Below, piece by piece: positions 29,740 to 40,224 of a stretch of 64,000 nt of DNA. The translations under genes were made by a program, and so were the position numbers. The notes below the pieces were generated by a model. That model saw only the letters and a list, made by a program, of their open reading frames with translations, was not told the origin of the DNA and did no database searches. Numbering within the stretch: position 1 is the stretch's first letter; each line of letters opens with the position of its first letter. The stretch is from NCBI GenBank assembly GCA_021292165.1, contig CM037880.1, positions 26,117,232 through 26,181,231 on the forward strand, written 5' to 3'. Source of the DNA: Shinisaurus crocodilurus. Its lineage: Eukaryota; Chordata; Lepidosauria; Squamata; Shinisauridae.

Positions 29740-30334
29740 TCTTTCCAATCCTTATAGATGGTGCATATTATTGTTCCTGCCCAGTTTTGAAAAGTTTGCT
29801 GTGTGTACAGCTACAGAAATGACATACAGAGCAACCCTGTGCATGTTTGCTCAGATGTAAGGCCCACTTGGTTCTATGAGACGACTTTGCATAGGTAGAC
29901 TTCCACTGATTATTTCTTCACATGTGGCTTTGGACATGTGAATATATCATTATGCACTCTCCACTTTCCTCAGCAGGAAGTTCTGGGGTTTGACTTTCTC
30001 TTGTTCCGCAATGCAGACACTATAGATAGGGTTGCTATGTGTCCTAATTTGCAGGGGCAATCCTCTACTTTAAAGGTGGTCTCTATTTAAAGGGCTGTCC
30101 AGTCCAAGTCTGGTTTAAAGATGTGGAGAAAGCCTGGGCACACACGATTGAACCCTGACATAGTTTTTCCCTTTTCGCTGACACCCCTCTTTTCCCATCA
30201 CCTTTCTGCATAATCCCCACCCAGGGGACAGGAGACACAGTTCTGGGCAGACCGGTTGTACGTGGTCACATGATCTGCAGAGCTACATCTGCATACCTTC
30301 AATAGGGCGCATTTACATCTACCCTCCAGGAAGA
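29740..30334. other. unassigned stretch with two repeat fragments
   Basis: 29826-29905 is a worn CTGTGCATGTTTGCTCAGAT fragment of the CAATCCTATGCA family. 30028-30125 (AGGGTTGCTATGTGTCC, AGGGCTGTCCAGTCCAAGTC) matches the start of the AGGGTGGCC-type repeat at 34713. Confidence 0.45.
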
Positions 30335-30960
30335 GCATAAACAGTCCGAAGGTGGGGAGCAGTCTCAAAGAGCTGCAAAGTACCCCAAAGTATCCAGGAG
30401 ATACCAGCATCCAAGAGGTGCCACCACCCCGCAGGGCGGAACCAGCCCACCTGGTCATCGAGGGCAGGGAGGGGGCGAGGGATGGTAGAAAAGACCAGTC
30501 CTCGAGAACAAAGGGTTGGTTGGGAACAGGGTGCAGGCTTGCACGGGTCAGGTCCCTGGCTCCGGTCAGGACCAAGCAACTTCCAACCCTAGGCGCGACG
30601 CCCAGAGACCGGCTACACAGACCGCTACGCTAATTCTGTAAGTCATATTCTCTGATGTATAGTTATTCTCTGTATTACACCAAGCCGTACCTCCGATGTG
30701 TATTGAAGCTTTCCGCTTCAGTGACTTTTATGAACTCTGATGTTTATAGTGTGAAATTCCCAGTAGTCTATTAGTTCCGCTCCATTAAAGGTGATATAAA
30801 CATAGTAATCTCTCTCGCCTCAATACGATTCCTTGTCAATGGTTGGTCGCGGCTGGTTTTAAACTGCACAGAAGCCGCGTATAGTGTAATATCTCGGTGC
30901 CGGTTAACCCGTTAGGTGCCGAACTCATGCAAAGGACCGGTTCTGGTCTTCCACAAAAGA
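30335..30960 (+). other. CpG-rich segment, possible LTR fragment
   Basis: This 0.6 kb has far more CpG than its surroundings (for example GGCGCGACGCCCAGAGACCG). An ATTAAAGG string near 30784, in a position like a polyadenylation signal, is followed by CTCTCTCGCCTCAATACG, and a GGTGCCGGTTAACCCGTTAG segment lies near 30897. The order would fit U3-R-U5 of an LTR, but I see no paired LTR, no TG...CA ends and no gag or pol. It could equally be unique sequence. Confidence 0.35.
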
Positions 30961-31065
30961 TAAGAGAACGTTTACAAATTACTCTTTAGATGCTACTTAA
31001 CAACACTCAGGCTTAGTAAAATCTATAGGCAGATAGAGGATAAGTGTTGGAGATGTGGTTCCAGT

Positions 31066-31275
31066 CAGAAGAGGCTGGTGACTCCTGTCCTGTGTCGGTG
31101 GGGCTCCTTTTCCATTGTAGCTTTTATTCTGAGCTTTATAGGAGCTATCCATGCTGCTGAACTCCATCCCCAAAATAGGTTCACCACCATGGAGCGCCAT
31201 GGATAGCTCCTATAAAGCTCAGGATAAAAGCTGCAATGGATAAGGAGCCCCACGGACATAGGAGTTACCAGCCTC
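31066..31275. mobile_element. foldback element, GCTGGTGACTCC family
   Basis: The left arm AGAGGCTGGTGACTCC, GTGGGGCTCC, TTTATAGGAGCTATCCATG is mirrored by the right arm CATGGATAGCTCCTATAAAG, GGAGCCCCAC, GGAGTTACCAGCCTC, with about 75 bases per arm. A related element lies at 45825-46025. There is no coding capacity. Confidence 0.82.
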
Positions 31276-31400
31276 CATGGTTCTAATGGAGCAAATATAT
31301 ACCATGTTTTTCAGTCCTGCCCCCAAATAGCAAATTTTTGGAGGAAGGTAAAGGATGAAATTATGAAAATTGTAAGTGCTGAGCTCTCTTTGGACCCGCT
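31276..31400. other. short unassigned segment
   Basis: No feature recognised. Confidence 0.3.
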
Positions 31401-31589
31401 GATTAATTAATTAATTTATTTATTATATTTATACCCCGCGTTTTTTCCTGCAAGGAACCCAAGGCGGCTTACATAATCCTCCTCTTCCTCTCCATTTTAT
31501 CCTCACAACAACCCTGTGAGGTAGGTGAGGCTGAGAGTCAGTGACTGGCCCAAAGTCACCCAGTGAGCTTCATGGCCGAGTTGGGACTA
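31401..31589 (-). mobile_element. CORE-SINE, head missing
   Basis: On the plus strand: ATTAATTTATTTATTATATT, ACCCCGCGTTTTTTCCTGCA, CCTCACAACAACCCTGTGAG, GGCCCAAAGTCACCCAGTG, ending GCCGAGTTGGGACT just before the tRNA-like head would begin. 5' truncation at this point is typical of retroposed copies. Confidence 0.82.
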
Positions 31590-31967
31590 TTTTTTTGTTT
31601 TTTTGATATTTTTTGATATTTGATATTTTTGTCTGTATATGTTTGTATATGTTAAAGATATATACAGTCTTTACAGACTTTATATATATAAAGTCCCAAC
31701 TGATGATGTGGAAATGACTATTCACTTACTGATGGCTACCTATATGGCAATAAGCTATAGGTGGAAGAGAGTTAATCCTCCAACAATTGATGATCTGTGT
31801 ATGAGGATTTGAGATATGGTCTCGATGATGAAACTAACTAATATGATTAGAGTCAGACAGAAAAGGACAATCTGTAAATAATTTCTTTATTGAAAAATGG
31901 AGTCTCTTTATTTTATATTGAAATGATAAAGTACAGGATTCAGTACAACTTTATTTACTGTTAGGTA
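31590..31967. other. unassigned, T/A-rich stretch
   Basis: TTGATATTT words repeat at 31600-31630, and a small TATATA inverted pair surrounds 31660-31695. Nothing coding. Confidence 0.35.
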
Positions 31968-31975
31968 CAATTTAA

Positions 31976-32690
31976 CAGGGATGGGGACTCGGACTCCAGG
32001 ACTCGACTCGTGAGTCGGACTGAGTCCCCCCTCTGACTCGGACTGAGTCCCCCCTCTGACTCGAGTCAGACTCGAGTCCCAATATTTTTAATGGGACTCG
32101 AGACTCGACTCGGGACTCGAGACCAAGGACTCGTATTCCAAAATTGTGTTCCTCAAATGCAACATGGATAGGTTTTAGGAAGTACAGCAAGTTTATTTTT
32201 TAAAATCATTTTCCTAAAATGCAACCTTTCAGACATTTTGGGTTTGGCTGCCTCTGCCTGCCTGTTTGGGGTTCCCAGCCTCCTCTGCCTGCCTGGTCTC
32301 TTCTTAACCAGTTCCACAGTTTGAATTGTCCAAGACAAAGGCCTCTGCCTGCCTGTTTTGGGGTTCCCTGCCTCCTCTGCCTGTCTGGTTATTTTGGGTT
32401 TGTCTGCCTGGTCTGTTCTTGCCAAAATCAGTTGCAGAGTTTTGAAATAAAAAGGCACACTTGTACCTAGAATTTATTTAAGCCACACATCTGAAGTAGC
32501 CTTATTTTGTTGGGGGGAAAATCCATTGATTTTAATAAGGACTCGTGGAGTCAGCTTTGGGAGTGACTCGTGACTCGGGACTCATGAGTCACCATTTTGG
32601 ACCTCGGACTCAAGACTCGACTCGAGACTCGGGTCCAAAGACTCGTGACTCGACTCGTGACTCAAGACCAAGGACTCTTCAACATCCCTG
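31976..32690 (+). mobile_element. GACTCG-rich hAT-like transposon, copy 2 (715 bp)
   Basis: The CAGGGATG/CATCCCTG tips and general structure are the same as copy 1, with an exact 8-bp duplication CAATTTAA (31968-31975 and 32691-32698). The left GACTCG zone contains an extra tandem unit (GGACTGAGTCCCCCCTCTGA occurs twice), which accounts for most of its greater length. Both CTGCCTGCCTG blocks are present. There is no transposase. Confidence 0.92.
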
Positions 32691-32698
32691 CAATTTAA

Positions 32699-33339
32699 GT
32701 GGTATGAGTTTGATTATATTTATAACTCTGTTATTTGTATTTATGAATCAATGTAAGATGAAATGTTTCCCTTTGTTTATCTGCTGGGGAGTTTCTTCTG
32801 TAATAGCAAAAGAATAAACAAAGAAAGGACCACAAGAAAGGAAAGCAGCAGGAGCCTTAAAGTTGCCCATCAAGACTTGGCACCCGGAGAGCAGATAGTG
32901 CAAGGCACACGGGTCACCTATTCATAGCCTTCCTCACTAGGGTCAGATGTGTTGTATTTCTGTTTAAGTTAAATTAAATTCTTTCTAAAGTTGCATCTAT
33001 ATACACAAATCAGCATATGCAAATTACATGCAAATCCATGTCTTTTGTCCTCTTTTGGGGTGATGCATTTCCTCTTTTTTGGTGATGCGTAAGTAACCAC
33101 CATACCTGTAAATTGTTCTCCCACCATTTGAATTTGGGGGTGTGGATGTAGGACAGGGTTTTTTGGACTGTGGAATGCCCTCCTCAGGGAGGCCTATTTA
33201 ACTACCTCACCCCTCACCTTTTGTTAGTAGCTAAAAATGTTTCTTTTAAGTAACCTTCTGGCCTGAATTGATTTTTATTTGCTGCTCCTGTTAATTTTCT
33301 TTCAGCTGTGTAAAATGTCCTTTTGGACTACCTGCTTTA
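32699..33339. other. unassigned stretch with part of an AGGGTGGCC-type repeat
   Basis: 32825-33110 shares GTTGCCCATCAAGACTTGG, CATGCAAATCCATGTCTTTT and TCCTCTTTTGGGGTGATGC with 34790-35060. Nothing is recognised beyond 33110. Confidence 0.45.
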
Positions 33340-33445
33340 GATTGTTAAACTGCAATCCTGGACATAGTTACTTGGGGAGTAAGCTCCTTTGAACTCAGTA
33401 GGATTTGCTCCCGAGTAAGCATGCATCAGATTGCACTATGATTGT
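33340..33445 (+). repeat. CAATCCT/ACTTACT-type small repeat, diverged
   Basis: CTGCAATCCTGGACATAGTT, ACTTGGGGAGTAAGCTCCTT, TGAACTCAGTAGGATTTGCT and GAGTAAGCATGCATCAGATT correspond to the element at 39770. Confidence 0.6.
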
Positions 33446-34712
33446 CTTACAGCTGGTTGTTTTAAAATTTTGTCCTGTAAGTCACCGTGAGGGTCCTTGA
33501 CAGAAGGTCTGCATGGAAATGTTATGATAAATAAATCAATAAATCATTAATCATTACTATTCCAGGCAGCCAGCCACCAAGCTTCACTGAGGTGGCCTTG
33601 ACCAGCGAAGATGGTCATGGATCTAAACAACACATGGGTCTTCCCAACCCCAAACACTCTGTTGATATCCTCCAGGGAAACAAGACTGAAATGACCCAAA
33701 CAATTGTGACAATTCTGGATTGGGCGCATTAAATGGCCTGAGGCATTATCCTGTTGACTGCACATTCATGTTTTCAAAATGCTCTGCTGTGAGTTCAGAA
33801 GGAGGGCACAGTACATAAATACGCTTTGTGCTGTCTCGAGATTTGAAGAGAGGCACTATTTGAAAGGCTTCCCTTAAGCTTATTAGAACTCTGTACCATT
33901 TTATCTCTCAGTCTAGTAGATACAATCTAATGCAAATAGTGTTTAAATAGTATGGAAATTATTAAATTGCCAAAGATGATTTCTAAAAGCAACCTATTAC
34001 CCTGTTCAAATACCCCAGCATTAGATCTAAGAGGCTCCTAAGTGGGGCCTAAGTAGGCATTTTTAAATAACGCACATTGTTCAGCTACGGTTACCCAAAT
34101 TCCAATCTGACATTTAGCACTTAAAGAGTTTAGACAATCCAGACTCTCTTATCAGCTTCCAGACAAGAGCACTAAATATCATGTGAGCTTCCCTTGGCTT
34201 GTAACCACAAGGTTCACGGGGAATGTAATGCAGCCTAGGATTGAGTGTTTAAGATATTAGGGGAACATAAAAACAAAGAGAGCACTCCATTAGCAACACT
34301 GGGACTGACTTGGGGTGGGTGCGGGTGTTGTGTACCTCTGGGTTGGCTTGAGTCAAAGGCTGCCATGACAAGGGGGAGTATACTGCCTGGAACTTCTTTG
34401 GATGTGTACATGTGTAAGAATTCATAGAACCATATGTCTACATGGGCCAATATTGTATATAATCTGGGTTTGTTTGTTTTTTTAATGTATACTGCTAATA
34501 CCTTGTGCAGTTTACTCCTCATGTTATCCTCACAAACAGAGGGCTTTCTCCCCCTAATTTTGCATTCCTAAGAACCAAGGTGTAGCTTAGCATGCTGCTC
34601 TATTCACGTTTGGATCCAGGAACTAACAACATGGCTCCTTGTAGCCGATGGTTGTCTGGCTGGGATAATGCGAGCTCAATGAAAATTAATCTAGTTCAGA
34701 ATGTTATGCACA
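33446..34712. other. unassigned, apparently low-repeat stretch
   Basis: No gene or transposon recognised. The short frames at 33547 and 34235 contain no known motif. Confidence 0.35.
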
Positions 34713-35062
34713 TAGGGTGGCCTTGTGTCCTACTTTACAGGGGGCACTCCTCTATTTGAAGGTGTCCTTTATTTGAAGGGCTGTATAGTCCATGTCCAGT
34801 TGAAAGATCAAGAACCTTAAGAAGGGAGAACGCTGGCCTTGACGTTGCCCATCCCCCCCCCATCGACAGCAGACTGAGCAGGCACATGGGTCGCCTGGTT
34901 ACAGTCTTCCCCACAATGGTGAGATGTATTGTACTTCTACTCAAATTATACTAATTATTTCTAAATTTGCATCTGTACATATGAAACGGCATATGTAATT
35001 TGTATGCAAATCCATGTCTTTTGTCCTCATTTGGGGTGATGTCTTTCTTCTTTTTTGGTGGT
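34713..35062 (+). repeat. AGGGTGGCC-type interspersed repeat
   Basis: It starts CATAGGGTGGCCTTGTGTCC and contains CTCCTCTATTTGAAGGTGTC, GAAGGGCTGTATAGTCCATG, CATGGGTCGCCTGG and ATGCAAATCCATGTC, ending TTTGGGGTGATGTC. Parts recur at 30028 and 32825 (plus) and 46140 (minus). It is probably a DNA-transposon derivative, but its ends are not defined. Confidence 0.6.
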
Positions 35063-35063
35063 G

Positions 35064-35322
35064 GTGTGATGTGTGAGAATTTTTGGGGAACCGTTCAGCA
35101 AGTGCGAACTCGCCTTGTTCGGCTCACGCGAGTCTGTTTGCGATCGTTCTCCTTTTAGCTCCGTTCGACGCACCGTTTGCGTTTTTATAGGGTTGTGTGA
35201 GAATTTTTGGAGAACTGTTCAGCAAGTGCGAACTCGCCTTGTTTGGCTCACGCGAGTCTGTTCGCGAACGTTTGCCTTTCTCTCAGACCGGCTCACGATT
35301 TCTGAATGCAAAAAAAAAAAAA
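35064..35322 (+). repeat. CpG-rich duplicated unit ending in poly(A)
   Basis: TGTGAGAATTTTTGGGGAAC, CGTTCAGCAAGTGCGAACTC, GCCTTGTTCGGCTCACGCGA, GTCTGTTTGCG occurs at about 35068 and again, slightly changed, at about 35205, a spacing near 137 bases. The unit has many CpG sites in a CpG-poor region and ends in a 13-base A-run (35310-35322). A retroposed, dimeric, SINE-like element is one reading, a fragment of some GC-rich repeat another. No coding potential. Confidence 0.7.
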
Positions 35323-35610
35323 CGTAATAGCTGCCCTACACATGCAGTCATCTAGATGAAGATTTGAAGCTAAGCAGGTATTTGCAGGAAAGCGAGGGAA
35401 AACCATCAAATAGCTGAATACAGGGCATGTTGAGGTACGAAAATAGCAGTTTAGACAGGATGACAACTTGAAGGCAAAGATCCACTATTATTGGGCCAAC
35501 CATTTTTTCCAGACCCTTTGATCTGCAGGGTCATATACTTCAAATGCTTCTATTCCCTTTACCCTCCTTCCAGTTACAGATCATATTTGACATGCATGGT
35601 AAATTCTGTT
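35323..35610. other. unassigned stretch
   Basis: No feature recognised. Confidence 0.3.
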
Positions 35611-35888
35611 TATTTATTTATTTATTTCTTATATTTATTAATCGCCCATCTGGCCAGTCACCTGGCCACCCTGGGCGATGTACAATTAAAATACAATAAA
35701 ACAATACAATAAATATAATAATTAAAACAATATAAAAAATTCTTTTAAAAACCTAACCCACCCCATATTCCCGCCTGAACAGCCATGTTTTTAATGCACG
35801 GCGGAAGCTCATCACGGAGGGGGCATGGCGAAGGTCACTAGGGAGGGAGTTCCATAATGTGGGGGCCGCCACAGAGAAGGCCCTCTTC

Positions 35889-36665
35889 CTAATCCCCACC
35901 AGCTTGGCTGCTCTGGCTGAAGGGACAAGGAGAAGGCCGTCTGTGGCAGACCTTGTTGAGCGGCCTACTTGATGTTACCGTCTTCAAGGGTAACCCCACG
36001 TAGAGCGCATTACAGTAGTCTAGGCGAGAGGAGACCAAGGCATGAACCACTGATGGGAGCAGATGATTAGGAAGGTAGGGGCGCAGCTGCCGTATCAGAT
36101 GGAGTTGATACAGCGCCGCCCGGCTCACAGCTGCCACCTGAGCCTCCATGGACAGCTGGGAGTCGAGAATGACCCCCAAGCTGCGGACCTGGTCCTTCAG
36201 GGGTAGATGTACCCCATTCAGCACCAGGTCAACATCCCCTAACCTCCCCTTGTCCCCCACCAGAAGTACCTCGGTCTTGTCGGGGTTCAGTTTCAGCATG
36301 TTCCTTCCCATCCAGCCACCCACTGACTCCAGGCACTTGGACAGGGTCTCAACGGCCAACCTCGGTGAGAACTTGAAGGAGAGGTAGAGCTGCGTGTCAT
36401 CCGCATACTGATGACACTGCACCCCAAACCTCCTGATGATAGCTCCCAGCGGCTTGAGGTAGATGTTGAATAACATTGGGGAGAGGATGGAACCCTGCGC
36501 CACTCCACAAGTGAGCAGCCGAGGGTCCGAAGCCTCCTCCCCGAGAACTACCCTCTGATAACTTCCAGAGAGGAAGGACTGGAACCACTGCAATACAGTG
36601 CCTCCCAAGCCCAACCCCTCCAGACGGTCCAGGAGGGGTTTTGATACCGTGGTCAACAGTATCAA
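35889..36665 (-). pseudogene. L2 copy B RT palm and thumb, 258 codons
   Basis: It starts just after motif A because of a frameshift, then reads LDRLEGLGLGGTVLQWFQSF, CGVAQGSILSPMLFN (motif B with Pro to Ala), YADDTQLYLSF (YADD at 36396-36407), LKLNPDKTEVLLVG and HALVSSRLDYCNALYVG. After GLPLKTV it meets the 190-base deletion and goes out of frame. Confidence 0.87.
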
Positions 36666-36975
36666 AAGCCGCTGAGAGATCGAGGAGGACTAGGAAGGAG
36701 CATTCGCCCCTATCCAAAGCCCTCCTCATATCATCCACCAAGGCGACCAAGGCCGTCTCCGTCCCATGTCCAGACCTGAAGTCCAACTGGCACGGATCTA
36801 AATAATCGGCTTCATCCAAGTGTGCCTTCAACTGAGCACCCACCACCCGCTCGATCACCTTGCCCAGAAATGGTAAATTGGAGACTGGGCGAAAGTTGTT
36901 TAAATTCTGGGGATCCAAGGAGGGCTTCTTTAGAAGCGGTCTTATTACTGCCTCCTTGAGGGCTGATGGCATCAC
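36397..36975 (-). pseudogene. L2 copy B RT N-terminal part, 192 codons
   Basis: It encodes the RT fingers and start of the palm: KEAVIRPLLKKPSLDPQNLN, NFRPVSNLPFLGKVIERVV, DPCQLDFRSGHGTETALVAL and motif A VLLDLSAAFDTVDH. After DHG a 7-base insertion (GGTTTTG, plus strand near 36638-36644) shifts the frame, and the remaining residues are out-of-frame noise. This N-terminal part is absent from copies A and C. Confidence 0.88.
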
Positions 36976-37118
36976 TCACTTGGAACCAGACCACTTGGAA
37001 CAGCCTCCTGGGGCAGCACTCTGCAGACGCAATGGAGGCAGCATAGAAATTCTTTTTTGCTGCCTTCACCGCCACCCGGTAGGCTGAAGATGCAGCTCTA
37101 ACCCGTGTTCAATCGTCT

Positions 37119-37631
37119 TCAGAGCGGGAATTTCGCCATCGGCACTCTAGCCTTCTCACCTCTTATTTCAGAGCTCGCAGCGAACCATGGCGCAGCGTGA
37201 ACTCTGTTTAGGTGAAGAGGACGCTTCGAGGCAACTCGGTCTAATGCCCTGGTGATTGCAGCATTCCAGTCATCCACCAGAGTCTCAACCGAGCTACTGT
37301 TTGTGTGCTCCAATTCTCCAAGCGCGTTCAGGAATCCATCCGGATCCATAAGACGCCTGGGGTGGACCATCCTAATAGGTCCCTCACCTCTGCAGAGGGG
37401 TTGTGGCACCGAGAAATCCAACCCCACCAGATAGTGATCTGACCATGACAAGGGGGTGGTGGATATACCCCCGATTTCCAGATCATTTCCCCCCTCTCCA
37501 GAAACAAAAACCAAGTCCAGTGCATGACCGGCTACATGGGTAGGTCCAGTTAATACAGGGTGCAGCTCCCAGGAAGCCATGGTCTCCATGAAGTCCCAAG
37601 GTGCCCCCGTGAGGACAGCCCCCGAATGCAC
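37119..37631 (-). pseudogene. L2 copy B endonuclease C-terminal part, 170 codons
   Basis: This is the end of an APE-type endonuclease, which nicks the target DNA to prime reverse transcription. Visible marks are GPTHVAGHALDLVFVSGEG (residues 29-47) and WSDHYLVGLDFSVP, with the conserved SDH catalytic triplet at residues 64-66. A linker follows (LVDDWNAAITRALDRVASKRP, residues 117-137). The N-terminal two thirds are missing through 5' truncation. It is the only endonuclease remnant in the window. Confidence 0.82.
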
Positions 37632-37640
37632 GTTGAAGTT

Positions 37641-38262
37641 GCGTCAAGTGAAGCAGTAACCATCCTTGGTATATAACTTGAAGATTAGCACTCAGTTGAT
37701 TTTTCTAGAACTAGCTGCAGATGTGTGCTCAATGGTTTCTCAGTGGTGACTGCTATCTTCTAGGGCATACTCTACTCTACACATGCTCAGATGCTGGCTG
37801 GAGAGAAAGCAGAGTTGCAATGTACCCAGTGAAATAGAAACGAGTCTGGGTTTTGCTTTGTGGGGGGAGTGAGGAGCAGCTCCAGGTTTGAGGAGGCCCT
37901 GGGCAAAGTGTTGTCCAGTAGGACCTCTCCTCTATCTGTAGGCCTTGGCAGGCTTACCTAGCTCACCCTGGCTGTGGTGGCAGCGCTCCAAGGAGTGCTG
38001 GGGGGGGGAGTCTAGTGACCCTTTTAATTTCTCACAATGCTCCAGAGTGACACTAAGTAGGAAGCATTGTGGGAAATTAAAAAGGTAGCTAATCCCCAGC
38101 CGCCTGGTGCTGCTTGGAGTGCCAGCCCAGAAAAACAAGGGAAGGCGTCAGCAGTGGGTCCTGCCAGGGTGCTAGAGCCCCGGCAAATAACAAGAATGCC
38201 AGTTTCTGGCACCAGCTCTCAGTGGAGGATGGAAGCAGCTTGACAGAACAGCACTACTGGTA
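37641..38262. other. unassigned stretch
   Basis: An inverted pair around 37935-38200 (CTAGTGACCCTTTTAATTTC, CTCACAATGCTCCAG and a GGAAGCATTGTGGGAAATTA counterpart) hints at a decayed foldback. Otherwise nothing is recognised. Confidence 0.35.
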
Positions 38263-38264
38263 TA

Positions 38265-38513
38265 CAGTCATGCTTGGATTGAGAGCATAATTCGTTCCGG
38301 AAACGTGCTTGTAATCCAAAACACTCTTACATCAAAACGAAATCCCCTCCAAAAAATTTGTACAGGGATTTTTCATTTAAGCCGTACTACAGTACTTGTA
38401 TTGCAAGACGTCGCTTGTATATCAAGTCAAAAAAAATTAAATAAATATTTAAAAATTTGCTTGTCTTGCAAAACACTCTCAAACCAAGTTACTTGTAATC
38501 CAAGGTATTACCA
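38265..38513. mobile_element. pogo/Tigger-like MITE (249 bp)
   Basis: The ends are CAGTCATGCTTGGATT and AATCCAAGGTATTACCA, inverted with one gap, flanked by TA at 38263-38264 and 38514-38515. Inside are GTGCTTGTAATCC and TTACTTGTAATCC in inverted context, and CAAAACACTCTTAC repeated as CAAAACACTCTCAA. Confidence 0.65.
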
Positions 38514-38515
38514 TA

Positions 38516-39311
38516 TGTGTTACTTCCTCTACTCCCCTGCGCCTCCACCACCACCCCCGCACGCACACACACACACTCAAGATAAAGCTAGAGGCTACTG
38601 GCAAAATTGGAGGCATTTTTAAAAAAAAAGCCCAAATGAATGATCCTTATTCAGATTTATATAAGCAACAAGTACAGCCACCCCTTAGATTACATTGTCT
38701 CCTTCAAAACAGTCTGAGCAGCAATACAGATGCAACCATACTAGCAGCAGTACTAAAACCTCAACCCTTGAGATTAGTCCTCTTCTGTTGGTATCAGCTC
38801 AGACCACAGAGGTCACCATCTCTGTCTCAGACAACCTCTTCCAAAGTTCTCCTTTGCAAAAACAGAGTCCACATGTCTCACGGGGCAAACAGCCCAAAAA
38901 AGGTAGGAAAGCCATCCAACAGTTAACAACACATTTGCCAAATCAAACAGGTAAAATGACTGGTGTGCCCCCTTTTCATTTCTCAACTTTTCTCTACCTG
39001 AGCCAACTTACACAGAGTTTACAAGATCACTTCTACAAGAGACTATTCCTCTTTCTCTGTGGGTTGTCACACGGTGGGGGGGGGGGGGGGGGGCTGCACT
39101 ATGCAAAACAGAAACCAGGCCCCAGCCCAACAAGTAAAACCCCCCACTGAGCCCATGTAACTGCAGCTCCTCCTTTCTCTTCCCCTATATTCCAGGGTTA
39201 CATTTGCTCACCTTCTCCCATATGCACCCATATATATATGTAAACAAACAGATATCAACAGTTCAGCCAGGAGATGAGGAAGAGGGAACTAAAAGAAAAG
39301 GCAGCTGCACC
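38516..39311. other. unassigned stretch
   Basis: Two overlapping frames (38636-39150) have no recognisable domain. There is a G-run at 39076-39093, and TATATATATG near 39230. Confidence 0.35.
39076..39093. repeat. G homopolymer (18 bases)
   Basis: Long G-runs like this are prone to sequencing-length error and can form quadruplexes. Confidence 0.9.
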
Positions 39312-39888
39312 CAGGCGCAGCCCAAGATGTTTTGCTGCCTGAGGTGAAGGACAAAATGGCACCCCCATTCCATTTACAGAAGCTGACCAGACTGGCTGCC
39401 TCCACCAGACTTGAGGGTGGCAGGCTAGTGTAGAGTGCACCGGGCAAGCTGTGTGGTACACATACTGTCCTGTCGTCCAATAACTTGTTGCCACTCTCTG
39501 CCCGCCCCTCCGGGTTCTGCCACCTGAGGTGGCCTCCTCACTCTGCCTAATGGTAGATATTTTGCCACCTGAGGCAGAGCAGCAAATAGCACCCCCATCT
39601 CCCAGTCAAGGTGCAGAGAACCCAAGGTCAGCCATTATTTTAGCACCTGCAGCAAACAATCCCATTCGTCTTCTGGGGATTAAAGATACAAGAATAATAA
39701 ATGAAATCACTAAGAATTTGCTGCCCTTTCAAGACACCCCCAAAAGCAGCTTCCTGAGGCAGCCGCCTAGCTGCAATCCTGTACACGTCTACTCAGAGGT
39801 AAGCCCCGTTGAGTTCAATGGGACTTACTCCCAGGTAAGTGGGTATAGGATTGCAGCCTTGCTCTGACTAATGGTAAGGCTGGCCTTG
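39312..39888. mobile_element. hAT-like element, GGGCCAGCCC family, diverged
   Basis: It begins CAGGCGCAGCCCAAGATG and ends AAGGCTGGCCTTG. It shares TTTTGCTGCCTGAGG, GGACAAAATGGCACCCCC and CCTCACTCTGCCTAATGGTA with the elements at 43563 and 58001, and it contains a nested small repeat at 39770-39862. The ends are approximate and no duplication was found. Confidence 0.55.
39770..39862. mobile_element. small palindromic repeat, nested
   Basis: GCTGCAATCCTGTACACGTC, TACTCAGAGGTAAGCCCCGT, TGAGTTCAATGGGACTTACT, CCCAGGTAAGTGGGTATAGG and ATTGCAGCC form an inverted repeat with GGATTGCAGC-type tips. I recall this as a very abundant squamate repeat. It interrupts the hAT-like element around it. Confidence 0.75.
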
Positions 39889-40224
39889 AGGCATGTGGGC
39901 TATGTCTTGCATGGGTGTGAAACCTGCAACTGGATTGTGGCCTGTTTCGGCTCTGAAAAATGGGGTTTTCTGAACACTGCTGCCTATGGGTTGGTTTAGG
40001 ACATCTCCCATTCATTTCTGTCAATTGACCCATCTTCCAGAAACATCCAGAAGGGATGTACTCTCGTTATAGAGAATGACGGCACAAAATGGATTATTCG
40101 ATTATCCTTCTTTCCCACACTAATTCTCCAAAGCATAATTGGATTGCTGGCACTTGTCTCAAGTGGGCTGTTTCATCTCAAGATATTAATGCAGAGAAGA
40201 AAGGAAGGAAGGTATCGATGGGTC
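39889..40224. other. unassigned stretch
   Basis: No feature recognised. Confidence 0.3.

Larger units (their letters stand above)
35611..37640 (-). mobile_element. L2 LINE copy B, about 2 kb, longest copy
   Basis: It runs from the 3' UTR (ATCGCCCATCTGGCCAGTC on the plus strand near 35641) through ORF2 to part of the endonuclease near 37631. The C-terminal ORF2 region has lost about 190 bases: the plus strand reads CGGCCTACTTGATGTT directly into ACCGTCTTCAAGGG at about 35976, where copies A and C have an extra block. A 7-base insertion near 36638 and other frameshifts break ORF2 into at least four frames. Confidence 0.88.

Noticed and set aside
37641..38262. Foldback element around 37990-38100
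   Set aside because: Some inverted words exist, but the arms are short and the ends cannot be defined, so it is mentioned only as a trace.
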